From NCBI GenBank assembly GCA_030248065.1, contig JASAMV010003005.1:1-64000 (forward strand): 64,000 nucleotides of DNA, in the 5' to 3' direction. The DNA comes from Rhynchonema sp. JSB1_4. Lineage: Eukaryota > Nematoda > Chromadorea > Monhysterida > Xyalidae. The notes below the pieces were generated by a model that was given only the letters and a program-made list of their open reading frames with translations, made no database searches and was not told the DNA's origin. Positions 12,901 through 23,600 of the stretch are shown one piece after another (within the stretch, counting starts at the first letter, position 1; each line of letters begins with the position of its first letter). The position numbers and the translations under genes were made by a program.

Positions 12901-15900
12901 TCGAGGCAGGTAGCAAGCTCAACACACAGTCAACAAGCCACGCAGCTGGCTCGCGTGCGTTTCGAATGTTTCAGTCACACAAGCTGTGTGTGTCAGCTGC
13001 GTGGCTTGTTGCCTGCCTCGACTTCGAACGGGAGTTTCCCTGCGTCTGTAAAAATGCATGAGGCAACGAAATTAGAAACTTACTATAAGAGTTCAAAGGG
13101 GGTGCCGATCGATGGGCTTGATATTTGAGTCCCGCTGCCAAAACGAAATAAAATTCTTGAATCTGTAGGAACTCCTGACCTACAATCGTGACTCCGAAAT
13201 TAACGAAACTAGTACTTTTCGATATACATAAAAGTTTCCGTTCACAAAGACACTAATCAGAGATTGTTTGTTGATGCTTGAGACAAAATACTAACACCCA
13301 GCTAGCGCATCCATTTCGTCCGCAGGACAATCAAGCAGCTACACGAGCATGAGGATTGTGCTTTGTGCAAAAACACCAACTGACAGCTTTTGAACGTTTG
13401 GCGTGCGCTCTAATAATGGCGAAGGAGTAAAACCGTTCTCACCTGTCAGCTCCTGGTATTTGCATATGATTCGTGCCATTGTAGTATCACAGGGGAAGTC
13501 ATGCAAACCCTGATCCTTTGTGTTGCAGTGGAACAGCAAGCAGAATTCGTTATGGTTTGCACCTCTGTCGGGCTGGTTTTCCAACCAGGTGGTTTCTTCG
13601 ATACCACCACGGCTGCCGTCCTCCAGCCAAACGAACATCTCTCGACGTACGTCTTTTGTTGCCTCGATGTATTCTGCTCGCTCATCTTCAAGAATGCGAC
13701 CGCCGGTCCAAATTATCATATATTCACCATTTTCGCACGCGAACCACTGCTGTAAATTGAAGCGCTATTTGGATCGCAAAAATTGCGTCACAGAAAACAT
13801 TCCAGAAAATATGCTTATCGCGACAATTTGTATTGCCCCCAAACTTGCACAAGAGTGCGCGGGGCTGGGCTTTTATAGTGATGTGTGGCACCTATATAAT
13901 GTATTGGTCGCACAATGACCATAAGAATTCATCAAGTCAATCCTGATTTTCACTTTCAGTCACTCTTAACCACTGTGCTACAGTACATTTCCAGGAAAGG
14001 GGTAGCTGCACTAGTGCGCACGCGTGTGTTACAATTAATTTGCGTGCAGTACTTAGGGTCTCCGCCATATAATGGGTGGCATTTTCGAAACGGTGTAAAG
14101 CTCAGTTAGGTGTAAAGGTCGGTGTAAGTTCGGTCGAAAGCTCGGTCGGTGTCAGCTCGGTATAAACATGAAACATTCCACGTTAACAGCAGGCAATGTT
14201 TCATGTTTACACCGACCTGACACCGACTGGGCTTTCGATTGAGCTTACACCGACCTTTACACCCAACTCACCTTTACACCGTTTTGAAAATATCACCCAA
14301 TGTGACCAAAACCAATTTCAATGAAGCTTGGCACGGTAACTGGGCTTGGTCCAAAACACTCACGGTCAAGAAAATTTTTTCCCATATCAACTCCCTATCT
14401 GAGCCCGAAGGGCTGAAAGGCAAAAAATTTTGACCCTACCATCGCACCTTCAAATTAAAATATTATAATAAAAAATATCGATCTGTTTCGCATGTTCTTA
14501 GTGTGCCGTTTGATCACAAGTCTCTCATAAACGTCTTGGCTCTAATTTAAGATTACATTCACTTTTTTGGCACTACCACAGCTCGCGCTATTCTGCCAAA
14601 ACCACGCACATTTTAGAAAAAAATTATCCGTTGCATTTTTGGGCCGCATAGACAGCACGCAGAGCTTTACTATATAGTAGTAAGAAAAGGTCGTTTATCA
14701 CGCCATTCGAGCGATCAAAGACCAATTTCCCATCGCTGATAAGTTTCGACAAAAGTTCGCTCAACTGTGGTGAGCCTGAACTTTTTGGCCCTTTTCTAGG
14801 CACCCCAAGCACACTTCTATGTCATATTTTCCTATTTTAATAACGATGTACCGAGGTGATATATGGCACGCCAGATAGTAAAAATATAATTGTTGTTAAT
14901 TATGTGCAAATCAATGTTTGATCGTCTGCATTATTGGAGGTACGAGCCAGAAATGAATTTTACACAAAATTCGTAATTTTAACAAATTTTCGCTTCCGTC
15001 ACATTTTAGCCTACCTACACTAATGACGGAATTGTGGTATTTAATGTCAGATGAAGCCCCAACGTTACTGTACTTTATCGATCAGAATTCAAAATTCTAG
15101 CTCTAACGTATCTTGAGTAAAATCGTGTTCGTTGAGGTCCATGCGTTGGACTTTGAACTACAAGCGGGTTTATAACCGGACCAGCGTCTACGGTGCCTTC
15201 ATTTGAACGACTTCTGCCCAAGATACGTTAGAGCTAGAATCTTGGATTTTGATCGATGAACAACAATAACGTTGGGGCTTCATCGGACAGTAAAATGCCA
15301 CAATTCCATCACAACTGTAGGTAGGCTATAAATATGACGAAAGCCAATATTTGCTAAAATTATGATTTTTGTGTAAAATTCATGTATTGCTCGTGCCTCC
15401 AAGGATGCAGATGAACTAACATAGATTTGCACGCAAATTAATCGCACACACGCGTGCGCACTGGTGCAGCTACCCCTTTCCTGGAAATGTACTGTATTTG
15501 TGATTCTCACAAAACATTTTCGGCTGCAAATTATCTACGTAACAGAGCACCCACGTTGCTGCGGGTCTGAAACATTCCATTGGTTGCATGCTGCGTGTGC
15601 GATCGCCACCTCGCTGCCCCATTACTTTTCGCTTTACAATTCAGGAAATTCTCATAAAGTCATGGTGCGACCAATATATGTTTCACCTCAACGCAGAAAA
15701 GTTTTTCACCTCAACCCAGAAAAGTTGTCTGTCACAAGTTTTCAATGTTCATCACTTTTCAGTGGTAAAGGGTAAAGGGGTAGTCTCACTGTCAGAAATA
15801 TCGGTTGGTATAGTAAATTTCCAAATTCGCTGCCGCACAGTAAGGTACGCCCCATAGTTAATTTCAGGTTCTAAACCCGAAAATCAACTTGTGAAACATT

Positions 15901-17444
15901 CAGACAGCCAACACATACGCAGCTTGCCAGCCAGCCAGGCAGCTGTGCGCAATGTTTCAGAACCGCGCATGGTTAGCTTTCGGGTTTATAACCTGACATT
16001 AATTATGGGGCGTATTATACTGTGCGGCAGCGAATTTGGAAATTTACTATATCAAAAAGTAGCCCTTGTGACCAGAATCTCGGAATGGTGCCTGATTCCT
16101 TCAACCGAATTTCAGGGAACGCCGAAGTTCCGAAACTGAGCTCTTTTATTTTTTGGCTGACGTTCGAATGGTCAAGCCGCATAGGTTCAAAACTTCGGCG
16201 TTCCATAACGGTCCCTGAAGTTCACGGATGCAAAAATCAGGTGCCATTCCAAGATGCTGACTGCAAGGGCTATAGTGCTATAGGCAAACCAGCTTGACGG
16301 TCTTCGACCATACCACCGTATTACCCTGAATTCTTATACACGGGTTACTGTAGCCACGTTTCGCGTGGCTTGTGTGTGTAAGCAAAAGATCATGAAACAT
16401 TTAGCGCACGTTGTCGTCGCGTATGTGTGCTGTTTATCGGCTTCACACGCAATCCGCCACGCGAGACGTGGCTACAGTAACCCGAACCATGTTTTAGGTG
16501 TGTAAGAATTCAGGGTGATACGGTATGGTCTAAGGGTGACATTCAAGGAAAGGGTAGAGTGGAGAAGAGTCGAGTGGAGAGTTGAGTGGAAAGTTGGGTG
16601 GAAAGTTCAGTGGAAAGTTCAGTGGAATGGATACGGTAGCGTTGAAACATTGCGCACGTTGCAGCGTGACGTGTGTGTTTGTGTGTGGGCAAAATGTACT
16701 CATGTGGTGAACAATAATACACGAGCGCATGTGTTGTGCAAACCCAGTTTGGTTGGTAGGCGTGGCAAAATAATGTTTAATAAATGTTTTTTGCGTGGCA
16801 AAATAAAACGCGAGCGTTCCACCGAATTTCCACTGAACATTCCACTCAAGTTTCTGTACTATAAATTCCACTCAACTTTCCACTGAACTTTCCACTAAAC
16901 TCTCCACTCCACCGTTTCGTGAATATCAGCCTAAGTCTGCAAAGCATGTCTGGTTTGCCTTTACAAGGACCACAGCTTGTGTTTGAGTAAAACTGCTCCT
17001 TTAAGTCGAAACTTTCTCACCAACACATTGTGATGCCATAGGCATGTCAAATCGGTCCCGACGTAAGAAAACAAAAATATCACAACCCTACCGAACAAAC
17101 TGTTGCCATGAACTAACCAAGTTGTTCGTTATTTTGAATAGTTCAGCTTTCTTTTTCACCGAGATCATCACGCCGGTGTTGTTGAAGTAGCGAAAGTTGA
17201 ATTCTTGTTCGCAAATCTTGCTAGCTGCTTTCCAGTCGACGGTCTTCAGCACGGCTTGGTAACACACTCGCTTCTCATCATAGTGAAATGAGTGCTCTTG
17301 GGTACTACTCTCCTGTGGCTTCATATTTACACAATCTTGTTTTAAATCCTTGCCGGGAATGGTGTGTTGTTCTTTCACCTTACTTTCAACTGACATTCCA
17401 ACTGCGGTCAGCAACACCAACCCCGATAGGAGTTGGACTATCAT
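285..17444 (-). CDS. Giant secreted C-type lectin / sushi-like mosaic protein (3' end outside window)
   Basis: Forty exons can be read. Upper-lower coordinates: 17444-17097, 13749-13443, 12776-12654, 12587-12498, 12400-12290, 12205-12116, 12011-11901, 11832-11749, 11653-11594, 11499-11395, 9657-9556, 9445-9332, 9233-9138, 9063-8956, 8558-8433, 8070-7960, 7890-7762, 7371-7231, 7168-7055, 6996-6859, 5404-5279, 5214-5197, 5120-5016, 4201-4094, 3995-3879, 3804-3484, 3417-3295, 3216-3073, 3003-2875, 2807-2775, 2691-2587, 2424-2314, 2216-2106, 2039-1722, 1655-1533, 1458-1306, 1238-1110, 929-870, 731-672, 341-285. Nearly all introns are phase 1. After a signal peptide and one C-type lectin domain come about 14 modules: a first-half exon (C..P......WP...Y......V.C..G) and a second-half exon (VKC..GKLV......L..CTG). 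The four cysteines and spacing resemble sushi/CCP domains, although the Trp sits between Cys1 and Cys2, so this could be a separate family. Thr/Pro-rich exons look O-glycosylated. Likely an extracellular adhesion or immune-type protein; no known orthologue is recognised. No stop codon is seen on the left. Confidence 0.75.
1110..2216 (-). repeat. Tandem coding block 3 of the mosaic gene (shortened)
   Basis: It keeps the GCAKP first half, a long second half with RKARNV, the CLKP first half, a Thr linker and a second half with LRRRNVD. The ECxKD pair that ends blocks 1 and 2 is missing; three 20-residue Ser/Thr-rich exons follow instead. The block is strongly similar to block 2 at DNA level. Confidence 0.7.
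2314..3995 (-). repeat. Tandem coding block 2 of the mosaic gene
   Basis: It has the same exon order as block 1 in 1.7 kb without inserted elements. The RKAR-bearing part is fused into one exon (3804-3484) instead of two. The stretch encoding CLKPSN...WPEDKEYIESGSN is almost identical to block 3, pointing to a recent duplication or gene conversion. Basic sites are RKARSV and PRRRRSI. Confidence 0.75.
4285..4549. mobile_element. Foldback element family F2, copy A
   Basis: Long inverted arms run from TATAGCAAATTTTC through TTGCCTCATGCATTTTTACAG to TCGAAGTCGAG, then the complement. The loop has TGAAACATTCGAAACGC. It is in the mosaic-gene intron between 5016 and 4201. The other copies are at 12837-13087 and, as one arm, 25748-25901. 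Confidence 0.8.
6002..6587. mobile_element. Non-autonomous hAT-like element with 8-bp target duplication
   Basis: The ends CACTAGCGGATCACCCAG and CTGGATCTGTCACTG are imperfect inverted repeats of the type CAGTGGCGGATCCAG. They are flanked by CTGCAGTG (5994-6001) and CTGCAATG (6588-6595), an 8-bp duplication with one mismatch. Inside are a TGTATG microsatellite, a long G run near 6250 and CGCGCTTCGCG words. It is in a mosaic-gene intron and related to the elements at 21039-21432 and 38007-38326. Confidence 0.65.
8671..8895. mobile_element. Foldback element family F1, copy 2
   Basis: Same arms as the copy at 36-260; its outer end is TATCACCC. The loop has both TGAAACATT (8765) and AATGTTTCA (8792) facing each other. 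It lies in the intron between exons 9063-8956 and 8558-8433 of the lectin/sushi gene. Confidence 0.8.
10400..10912. mobile_element. Composite foldback with a nested near-perfect hairpin
   Basis: Outer arms 10400-10518 and 10797-10912 are inverted copies (GAGACCAGTTCTGGAACAG and complement; also a CGATCGATTCC core). Within them 10571-10686 forms a hairpin with about 55-bp arms, two mismatches and the 6-base loop AGCAAC. It lies in the long intron between exons 11499-11395 and 9657-9556 of the mosaic gene. Confidence 0.75.
11097..11311 (+). repeat. Possible tRNA-derived short interspersed repeat
   Basis: TAGTCGAATGG near 11109 fits a tRNA A box and the following TAAAGCGTCAGACTCA resembles a D-arm and anticodon arm, but no good B box or acceptor stem is seen, so it is not a functional tRNA. 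The 3' part (11229-11311, GGCGACTTACCCTGACAC... to ATTTTTCGCAAAA) recurs at 25021-25109, which makes it a dispersed repeat. Confidence 0.4.
12837..13087. mobile_element. Foldback element family F2, copy B
   Basis: Its arms are almost perfect inverse copies ending TATAGTAAATTTC / GAAACTTACTATA. The loop motif is AATGTTTCAGTCACAC (12965). It is in the intron between the lectin domain and the first sushi-like module. Confidence 0.85.
13443..13749 (-). CDS. Exon 2: second half of C-type lectin domain with QPD motif
   Basis: The exon reads W-F-A-C...MIIWTGGR...MFVWLEDG...TTWLENQPDRG...NEFCLLFHC...LHDFPCD...RIICKYQ. QPD is the loop motif usually linked to calcium-dependent galactose binding. The second calcium motif, normally WND, appears as HDF, so sugar binding may be altered or lost. 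The acceptor TTTACAG at the upper edge and donor GTGAGA at the lower edge are good. A 3.3 kb repeat-filled intron separates it from exon 1. Confidence 0.8.
13979..15496. mobile_element. Large foldback with interrupted left arm
   Basis: The ends CTACAGTACATTTCCAGG and complement, followed by GGGGTAGCTGCAC and CACGCGTGTGT, define a 1.5 kb element. The right arm runs unbroken from 15496 inwards. The left arm breaks near 14047 and resumes near 14893 (GTGCAAATC...GGAGGTACGAGCC). The ~850 bp between includes F1 copy 3. The inner arms also match (CTACCTACA, CCCCAACGTTA, TCTAGCTCTAACGTATCTTG). Confidence 0.7.
14074..14298. mobile_element. Foldback element family F1, copy 3
   Basis: Ends are GGGTGGCATTTTCG and CGTTTTGAAAATATCACCC-like. 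The loop carries the opposed pair TGAAACATT (14169) and AATGTTTCA (14196). It is nested within material that splits the left arm of the larger foldback at 13979-15496. Confidence 0.8.
15809..16052. mobile_element. Foldback element family F3, copy 1
   Basis: Terminal arms are TATAGTAAATTTCCAAATTC and its complement, with CGCTGCCGCACAGTA inside. The loop has TGAAACATT (15892) and AATGTTTCA (15952). The copy at 57424-57666 is nearly identical, so this family was active recently. The TATA ends suggest TA target use, but the target duplication is ambiguous. Confidence 0.85.
16301..16526. mobile_element. Foldback element with GTTACTGTAGCCACG arms
   Basis: The inverted arms contain GGGTTACTGTAGCCACGTTTC and its complement, with outer parts GACCATACC..GTATTACCCTGAATTCTTA. 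The loop carries TGAAACATT (16393). No second copy is seen in the window. Confidence 0.65.
16533..16931. mobile_element. Divergent F1-like foldback with GAGTGGA-repeat arms
   Basis: The outer ends resemble F1 (GGGTGACATT and ACCGTTTCGTGAATATCA), but the arms consist of repeats of GTGGAAAGTT and its complement. The loop contains TGAAACATT (16643). It lies in intron 1 of the lectin gene. Confidence 0.6.
17097..17444 (-). CDS. Exon 1: signal peptide and first half of C-type lectin domain
   Basis: The protein starts MIVQLLSGLVLLTAVGMSVE, a typical signal peptide, at the ATG ending at 17444. The mature part has the lectin-fold opening with two cysteines (CYQAV..., ...KICEQ) around W-x-A-A, followed by MISVKKKAELFKI. 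The exon closes at W-Q-Q-F with donor GTTCGG; the phase-0 join to the next exon restores W-Q-Q-F-Q-W-F-A-C. The start is well supported because the hydrophobic leader follows directly. Confidence 0.8.
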
Positions 17445-19300
17445 AATGACTCACTGCTGTCTGATCGATTTGAAGCTGCAAAATTTTCGATTTGATGCGT
17501 TGCGGAACTCAATGTTTCATGCTACCTTGTTACTATGCTCCCCTTTGTCAATAAGACCGCCAACGTGTGTTATCAGACTGTCCACGTGTGTTTCATGGCG
17601 CATAAAATTATGCACGTGGCCATGTTTCGAATGAAATAATGTTCGAAAAAACGCAACACAGCGCGACTTGTCTGAATGTATTACATTTCCATAGCTGTTG
17701 CTCACGATCGCAACCACTTGAATGTGACATATCAATACATCCACCAATGGCACTGCTGTGGTGGATAGGATCGCTTCTGTTTCCAAATATTAGGCACCTA
17801 AAAGTAATGTCGAGAGCAGCTGAAACATTCGTGTTTTCAACAGTAGACTAGTCCCGCTCAACCGTTTGTTCATCGATCGCCGGCAAACTAGTGCAATGGC
17901 TTCAAATTACGTGAAAATGAGATTCAAACGATGAAACTCACACGACCCACAAAAGCCACAGCAGAGAGAGACCGTGTATTTCCTGGTGCAGCTCAGCAGA
18001 GCCAGAGCCCGCTTTCGCGGACTCTGACCTGCTTGCTTACGCAGGCACACGAACTGAACCAACAAGTATCCTTGAAGCTATTCGCATTAATTTTAGTGAC
18101 TACAGTCGAGACTCGTTATATAATGTGCATTCACTATTTAGCACAGCATAAAATTTTCGAGTGTTCCAGATGGCATTTTGTATGGAAATGTGATTCGATC
18201 TACATAAGTATATTTTTGACGCACAGAACAAACAGCGAATACGAGTGTACGATATCGGTATGGTATGCACGCGTATGTATACATAGTCCAAAAATGAAGA
18301 TAAGCGAAAGACATTATCATGCTTTTGTGCACCATGCGCAAACTTGACTGAAATGACCCCAAGATGAACAACGGAAGCTAAGATTCGTTATGCTATCCTT
18401 AAGTACTGAGATTTGTTCAAGTTTTGGATTCGCTGTTGGCATAAATTCTTTATAAGTATGCTTTTCAGGGTGCCTCGGAAATAAAATATACCGATAACCA
18501 ATCTTGACTGTACATGCCTAACCCGCGCGCCAGCCAATCAGCGCGCGAGAATTTGTTTCGTGCTGCGTGGCAGTGGTTAATAAAAAAAATTTTTTATTCA
18601 AACCCCATTTTTTAAAAAAAAAATTTTTTTTTAATTTAAAATAAATTTTTTTATTCCAGCCAAAAACTGCCCGAAACGAAAAAAAATGAGCGCTAAAGCA
18701 AAAAATAGTGGCATTTTTCTTCAATAACTTGTGGTAAGTGCATATAAAGCACTGACGACACGAAAACAATACTAAACAATGGTCAATGAGTACCAACAGT
18801 AGTGAGGTACACACCCGTACACTTCCCCCACGTGGTGTGGGTGCCTTCGTGTGGCTTTGTGACACTCAAGACGGCAAATTTGGGTGAAACTATTGCCTTT
18901 TGGTACACGACCAATGCAAACATGTGACAAACAGTGTAAATATAGAGTGAATATCACACCGAATCACTGCTTTCGGGTCTGTTGCATGGATAAATGCATA
19001 CCCGCCCAGTCACATGCACATGTGTGATCATATGAGAGGCCATGTGAGTGTGTGCATTATGTCTAGATGCCACAAAACAACGATTATGGCACCCAATACA
19101 CCCATGGTAGGGTCAGGTGATGTCACCAGTAGCAATTTTTATGCAAAAAATAGCACTTTTAGAGCAAAAAATAGAGAAATTTTCGAATTTTGAAATAATA
19201 AAAAAAATTTTTTTTTAACTTCTGGAACGAATTTTTTTTTAGAACCACTGCTGCGTGGGAGAACGAAGTTTGGTCGTTGTAGTCAGACCTTACCCTATTG
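17445..19300. other. Intergenic stretch upstream of the lectin gene, A/T-rich palindromes
   Basis: No coding gene is supported. AATGTTTCA occurs at 17511 and TGAAACATT at 17821. Runs such as AAAAAAATTTTTT lie at 18586-18652 and 19190-19247, each near GCAGTGGTT-like or AACCACTGC-like sequence, so the two may be ends of one ~700-bp repeat. The lectin-gene promoter should lie just above 17444; no clear core element was seen. Confidence 0.4.
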
Positions 19301-19377
19301 AGCTCTTCGCTTGTACTTTTCCGACCTACAAGTCCCACTGAACCCTCACACCGTGCCCACCGTATTACCCCTTACCC

Positions 19378-19662
19378 TTGCTATTGGTGCTCCAATCTCT
19401 GCCGCCATGGATCTTTCCCATATCTTCCCCATCAATGGAATGCCATCAAATGTCAAATGCGAATGTGCACGCCGTGTCCGACGCACAAAAATGTCGGACG
19501 CTGGTGCACACTGAAATGACATGGTCGACGGCCGGGACATTCTGTCACAATCTGACACTCAACGCAAAGCACTACAAACCGGGAACATTGATGACGCTCA
19601 AAATAACACCCGCACAAGCCGAACATCTGATACGAAATGAAATGATCAGTGTTTTGAAGTAA
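19378..19662 (+). pseudogene. Isolated first half of a C-type lectin domain
   Basis: The frame reads K-C-R-T-L-V-H-T-E-M-T-W-S-T-A-G-T-F-C-H-N-L...KPGTLMTLKITPAQAEHLIR, the usual opening of a C-type lectin domain and comparable to exon 1 of the neighbouring gene but on the other strand. It ends at TAA directly followed by AATAAAAG; GTAAAA just before could instead be a donor. No second half follows in the next kilobase, and a clear signal peptide in the same frame is missing. It is either a decayed relative or a partial exon of an unseen gene. Confidence 0.45.
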
Positions 19663-20650
19663 AATAAAAGATTAGGATGGCAAACAAACATTTAACATAT
19701 GTATGAATTGGTTATTATTGGACTTGAACGACGTTGTGACCGGACAATAGACCAAAGCGAAGAAAAAGCATCGTAGCCGCGATTGGTGCGGGCGATGACT
19801 GGTGACTGGATTACGAGCACTCGAGCTTCGCTGAGCGATTAATCTTGTCATGTAACTCATAATGCGTATGAGTGCACTATTCTGAGGTAGCCTGGCGAGC
19901 TGATGTTTAGCAGGTGCTAGCTATTGGGGTTGACAAATTTTTCACGTGCAAACAAAACAAACTCGTGGTAATTCATTGAAGATCAACATTTGGGCATGAT
20001 GACAAGATCGACAAGGTCAAAAAATGGGCATCAATTTGCATAATCACAAATACGAAAGTAAAAGTCAGCAAAATTGGTGCCAAGTGGGCTGAAGATGCAT
20101 AATCACCTGATAACTTGTTCACCACGACCCCAATGAGCATGTTAACAGCACTGAGATGGCCTGCCGGACAGGAATCATTACTCTTGTTGCCGACTTGAAC
20201 CCGGTACATTCCAAGATGACAAAACTGTAACCACAAACATGCAAAATTTTCAGATGCGCCAACAAAGCACAAACACATAAGCACTGAATTGAAGACAACA
20301 CGAGCTATATGTATGTAGCAAGGCACCCACAATGTGCGCGCACAGGCGGCCACGCTCTTTTTGGTATCGTCGCTCTCATTAAAGTGATGTTTCATCTGAA
20401 GGTGTGCCCTTGACCGTTTGTGTAATTACGTGACTTTGCCTGTTGGGATGACAATCATCGTTTTTGAAAACTTTCATGATTTTATGTCGTGAAACAAAAA
20501 AATGATCATTTCAAATTCAAGATTACCGCTTGCGTTAAGAAACTCGAGCAAATCCACCACACCGCTTTACGAATAAAAGTTCATGAGAAAGCAAGACGGT
20601 CAAAATTCAATGACGTCAGGTGCTTCAGCGCAATGTCACACACACGCACA

Positions 20651-23600
20651 CTACGAAACAGCATCCAGTCGCGTTGTGGACTTGTGAATATGCCTGAGAT
20701 GCTGTTGCAGCACTGATACTTGCTTGAAGGCCGCGCCACAAAAACGACAGTCGTATTCCCTGGCATCGGAATGCAGTTTGAAATGCTGCGCCACTGTATT
20801 GTCGGCCTTGAACACCGCGCCGCACACTGAGCACAGGTAAGGGTAGACATCAACATGGTGCTGGCGATTGTGTCGACGTAGATTGGAGGACCTGTGATGT
20901 TTCATCATAACGTAACACCAGAACAAAGATATTGGCAGCACCCACCACAAAAACAAGGTTTAAGATGTATGTAATCAACTCAAGTCTTCAACTCCGGTCG
21001 TTAACTCTGGCCAACGTGTGTGCCTACATGTGATGCACCAGCGGCGGATCCAGCTTTTCGCCAAGGGAGCGGCCAAATCCAAAAAGTCATTTTTATTTGG
21101 TGCTTGTTTCATTTTTGAAAAGTCATTTTTATCCAGTGCTTGTTTAGAATTTCGCGCTTTTTACACCAAATATTAAACAAAATGTAACAATGCGCGTGAA
21201 GCGCGCGAAATTTTGGCACCTTTTACGCGCGCGAGAGCCAAATTTCATCGGAAATGGGTGTGTCTGACGCGTGAAGCGCGCGCCAGTTTTGGTCTTCTGA
21301 AGTGTATCAGAGTGAAAATCCTACGATTTAGGGGTCTTTTTTCCTTCTTCCTTTCGAAACGGTGGCCCCCCTTCAGGGGCCAAATTGACCAAGGGGGCCC
21401 TTTCCCCTGTGGCCCCACTGGATCCGCCATTGTGATGCACTGAGTTGCACCAAATGAACGCGAGAAATATGTGCATGATATTAGCGGCTAAATATACAGA
21501 CTACTGAATAACACAGATGGATATCGCGACGATCCAAGTCAAAGACATCACAGTCCAGTCTGAGTTGCCGACATGAATGTACGTAAGCCGTGTACAACGC
21601 GTAGACTCACCATTTAAACGCCGCGCCACACTGTGCGCATTTGTAAGCCTTTTCATCTTTATGTGTCACTTGATGCACCTGCAGTTCACTTTTTGTCTTG
21701 AATCGCTTGTCACAATCATCACATTTGAATGGCTTGTTGTCGTTATGATGTCGCAGAACGTGTTGTTGCAGATCGCACGCAAGGGCACCGACGTAGCAAC
21801 AATCGATGCATCTGTGGAACAACAGGACATGTTTCTTTATTCCATTAGCATCCAAGTCAAAGGTTTGTCGCAGATCAGCGAAATTTGAATTCGAAGCATG
21901 GAACGCAATTACATACAACGTACCAAAAAGGAAGGAAATGGTAATCGTATACATGGGCAAACTACACCAACATGAGCTGGATTTCGCAGCTGGCAGAATA
22001 GTCAAACATTCTGACGTGGGTGCTGGTTTGGGAAATGTTACACGTTGAACAACACAGAGTGAAGGATGATGATTTTCTCTTTCGAATTGGTTTTGAATAC
22101 ACACCACCTTCGAAATCGGGCTCGTATTGGTGTACATAGTTTGCCTTTACCGCGCACACGTATACAAGTGTTTTGGAATGGAGGAATGGAATCATTGCAG
22201 TTCACATCAATATACATGATCAGTACCCTAAACAAGCAAATCTAAAAGCCTCACTTGTAAGTCTTGCCATTGTGACGCTCGCGATGCGCGTTCAAGCCAT
22301 CTTTGGTCTTGAAACATTTGCCGCACACCCGACACACATGTGCACGCGCTGCACTGTGACGGTTGTGAATGTGTCGCGTGAGATGCGTTGACTGGTAAGT
22401 GCTGTAGGCACACTGAGGACACTGGTACGTATTGGGCTTGGGCTCATCGGTGTTGTGTGCTGCGAGCACGTGCACCTGTGAAAACTTGCACACCCTTGAC
22501 CGTACTGTTTCATAAATTTTTAAAGTCTTATTCCAATGAGCTAATGTATATAATGTTTTTCTAACATCGACGGAATGCACAGTTGTTGCGCTCATTTGGG
22601 GCTGCGTTGCTTCGACGACATTAGTATCAGCCGTTTTTTAAATAATAATCGTCACTTGTTTAATCTAAAATCAAAATCGCCCTAAAGTCCATGGAGCAAC
22701 AAAATGCTTGATCCAAATTCCGCAGTTTTTCTTGAATCAAGTGCGAGCAAACCAATAGCGGCCAAATGACACCTCGGGTCCCCCCGCCCCCCCCCCCGCC
22801 GCCCCCCCCGCGCCCCCCCCCCCCGCGCCCCCGCGCCCCCCCGCGCCCCCCCCCCGCGCCCCCCCGCGCCCCCACACAAAGCATGTAAAACGTAAACTGT
22901 GCGGTAAAACGGGCAAATTACAGGGTGTCTCTTAATTTTGCGCGGGAAAAGCCTGCCTGGCTGGCGCTGCTGTTCAGTCTGCATATAAGTGAGAGACCCA
23001 CCCCGCGCCCCTCTTCCAATCACCACCACCTAGGTAGCACGGCTGTCTGCTGCGTGTAGAACTGTTACGCATCCCACAAGGGTCCGTCTCGGGGCCGGCA
23101 AGACCTAGGTTGCCTGGATCCCCCCTCTTCCGTTCATGTTTAGGATTCCGCAACATTTATGAACACACCTTCATTCAGAACAGATAGTTAAGTTACAGTT
23201 AGCAAAGTTATAGTTAATGTTTTTTGGCAATAACATTTATGAACTTTTCGTCTGAACATTTTTGAACCCAGCTTCATTCAGAACAGATAGTTAACTTACA
23301 GTTAGCTAAGTTATAGTTAATGTTTTTTACATATAACATTTATGAACTTTTTGTGTGAACATTTATGAACACAGCTTCATTCAGAACAGGTAGTTAAGTT
23401 ACAGTTAGCAAAGTTATAGTTAATGTTTTTTGGCAGATAACATTAATGAACTTTTCGTGTAAACATTTGTGAGCACAGCTTTATTCAGACCAGGGGGCAC
23501 TTTCTATTTCAATTGTAACGAGTTACAAATTGTACGGTTGATTGTTGAATTAGTCATATCATTCGATATCGTTGTTTCTGTTTTTTTAACAAGCGTAAAA

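Noticed and set aside
19973..20395. Downstream minus-strand frame starting MKHHFNESDD as a further zinc-finger exon
   Set aside because: The finger protein already ends at a stop at 20651, and this frame contains no C-x2-C or H-x3-H pattern.
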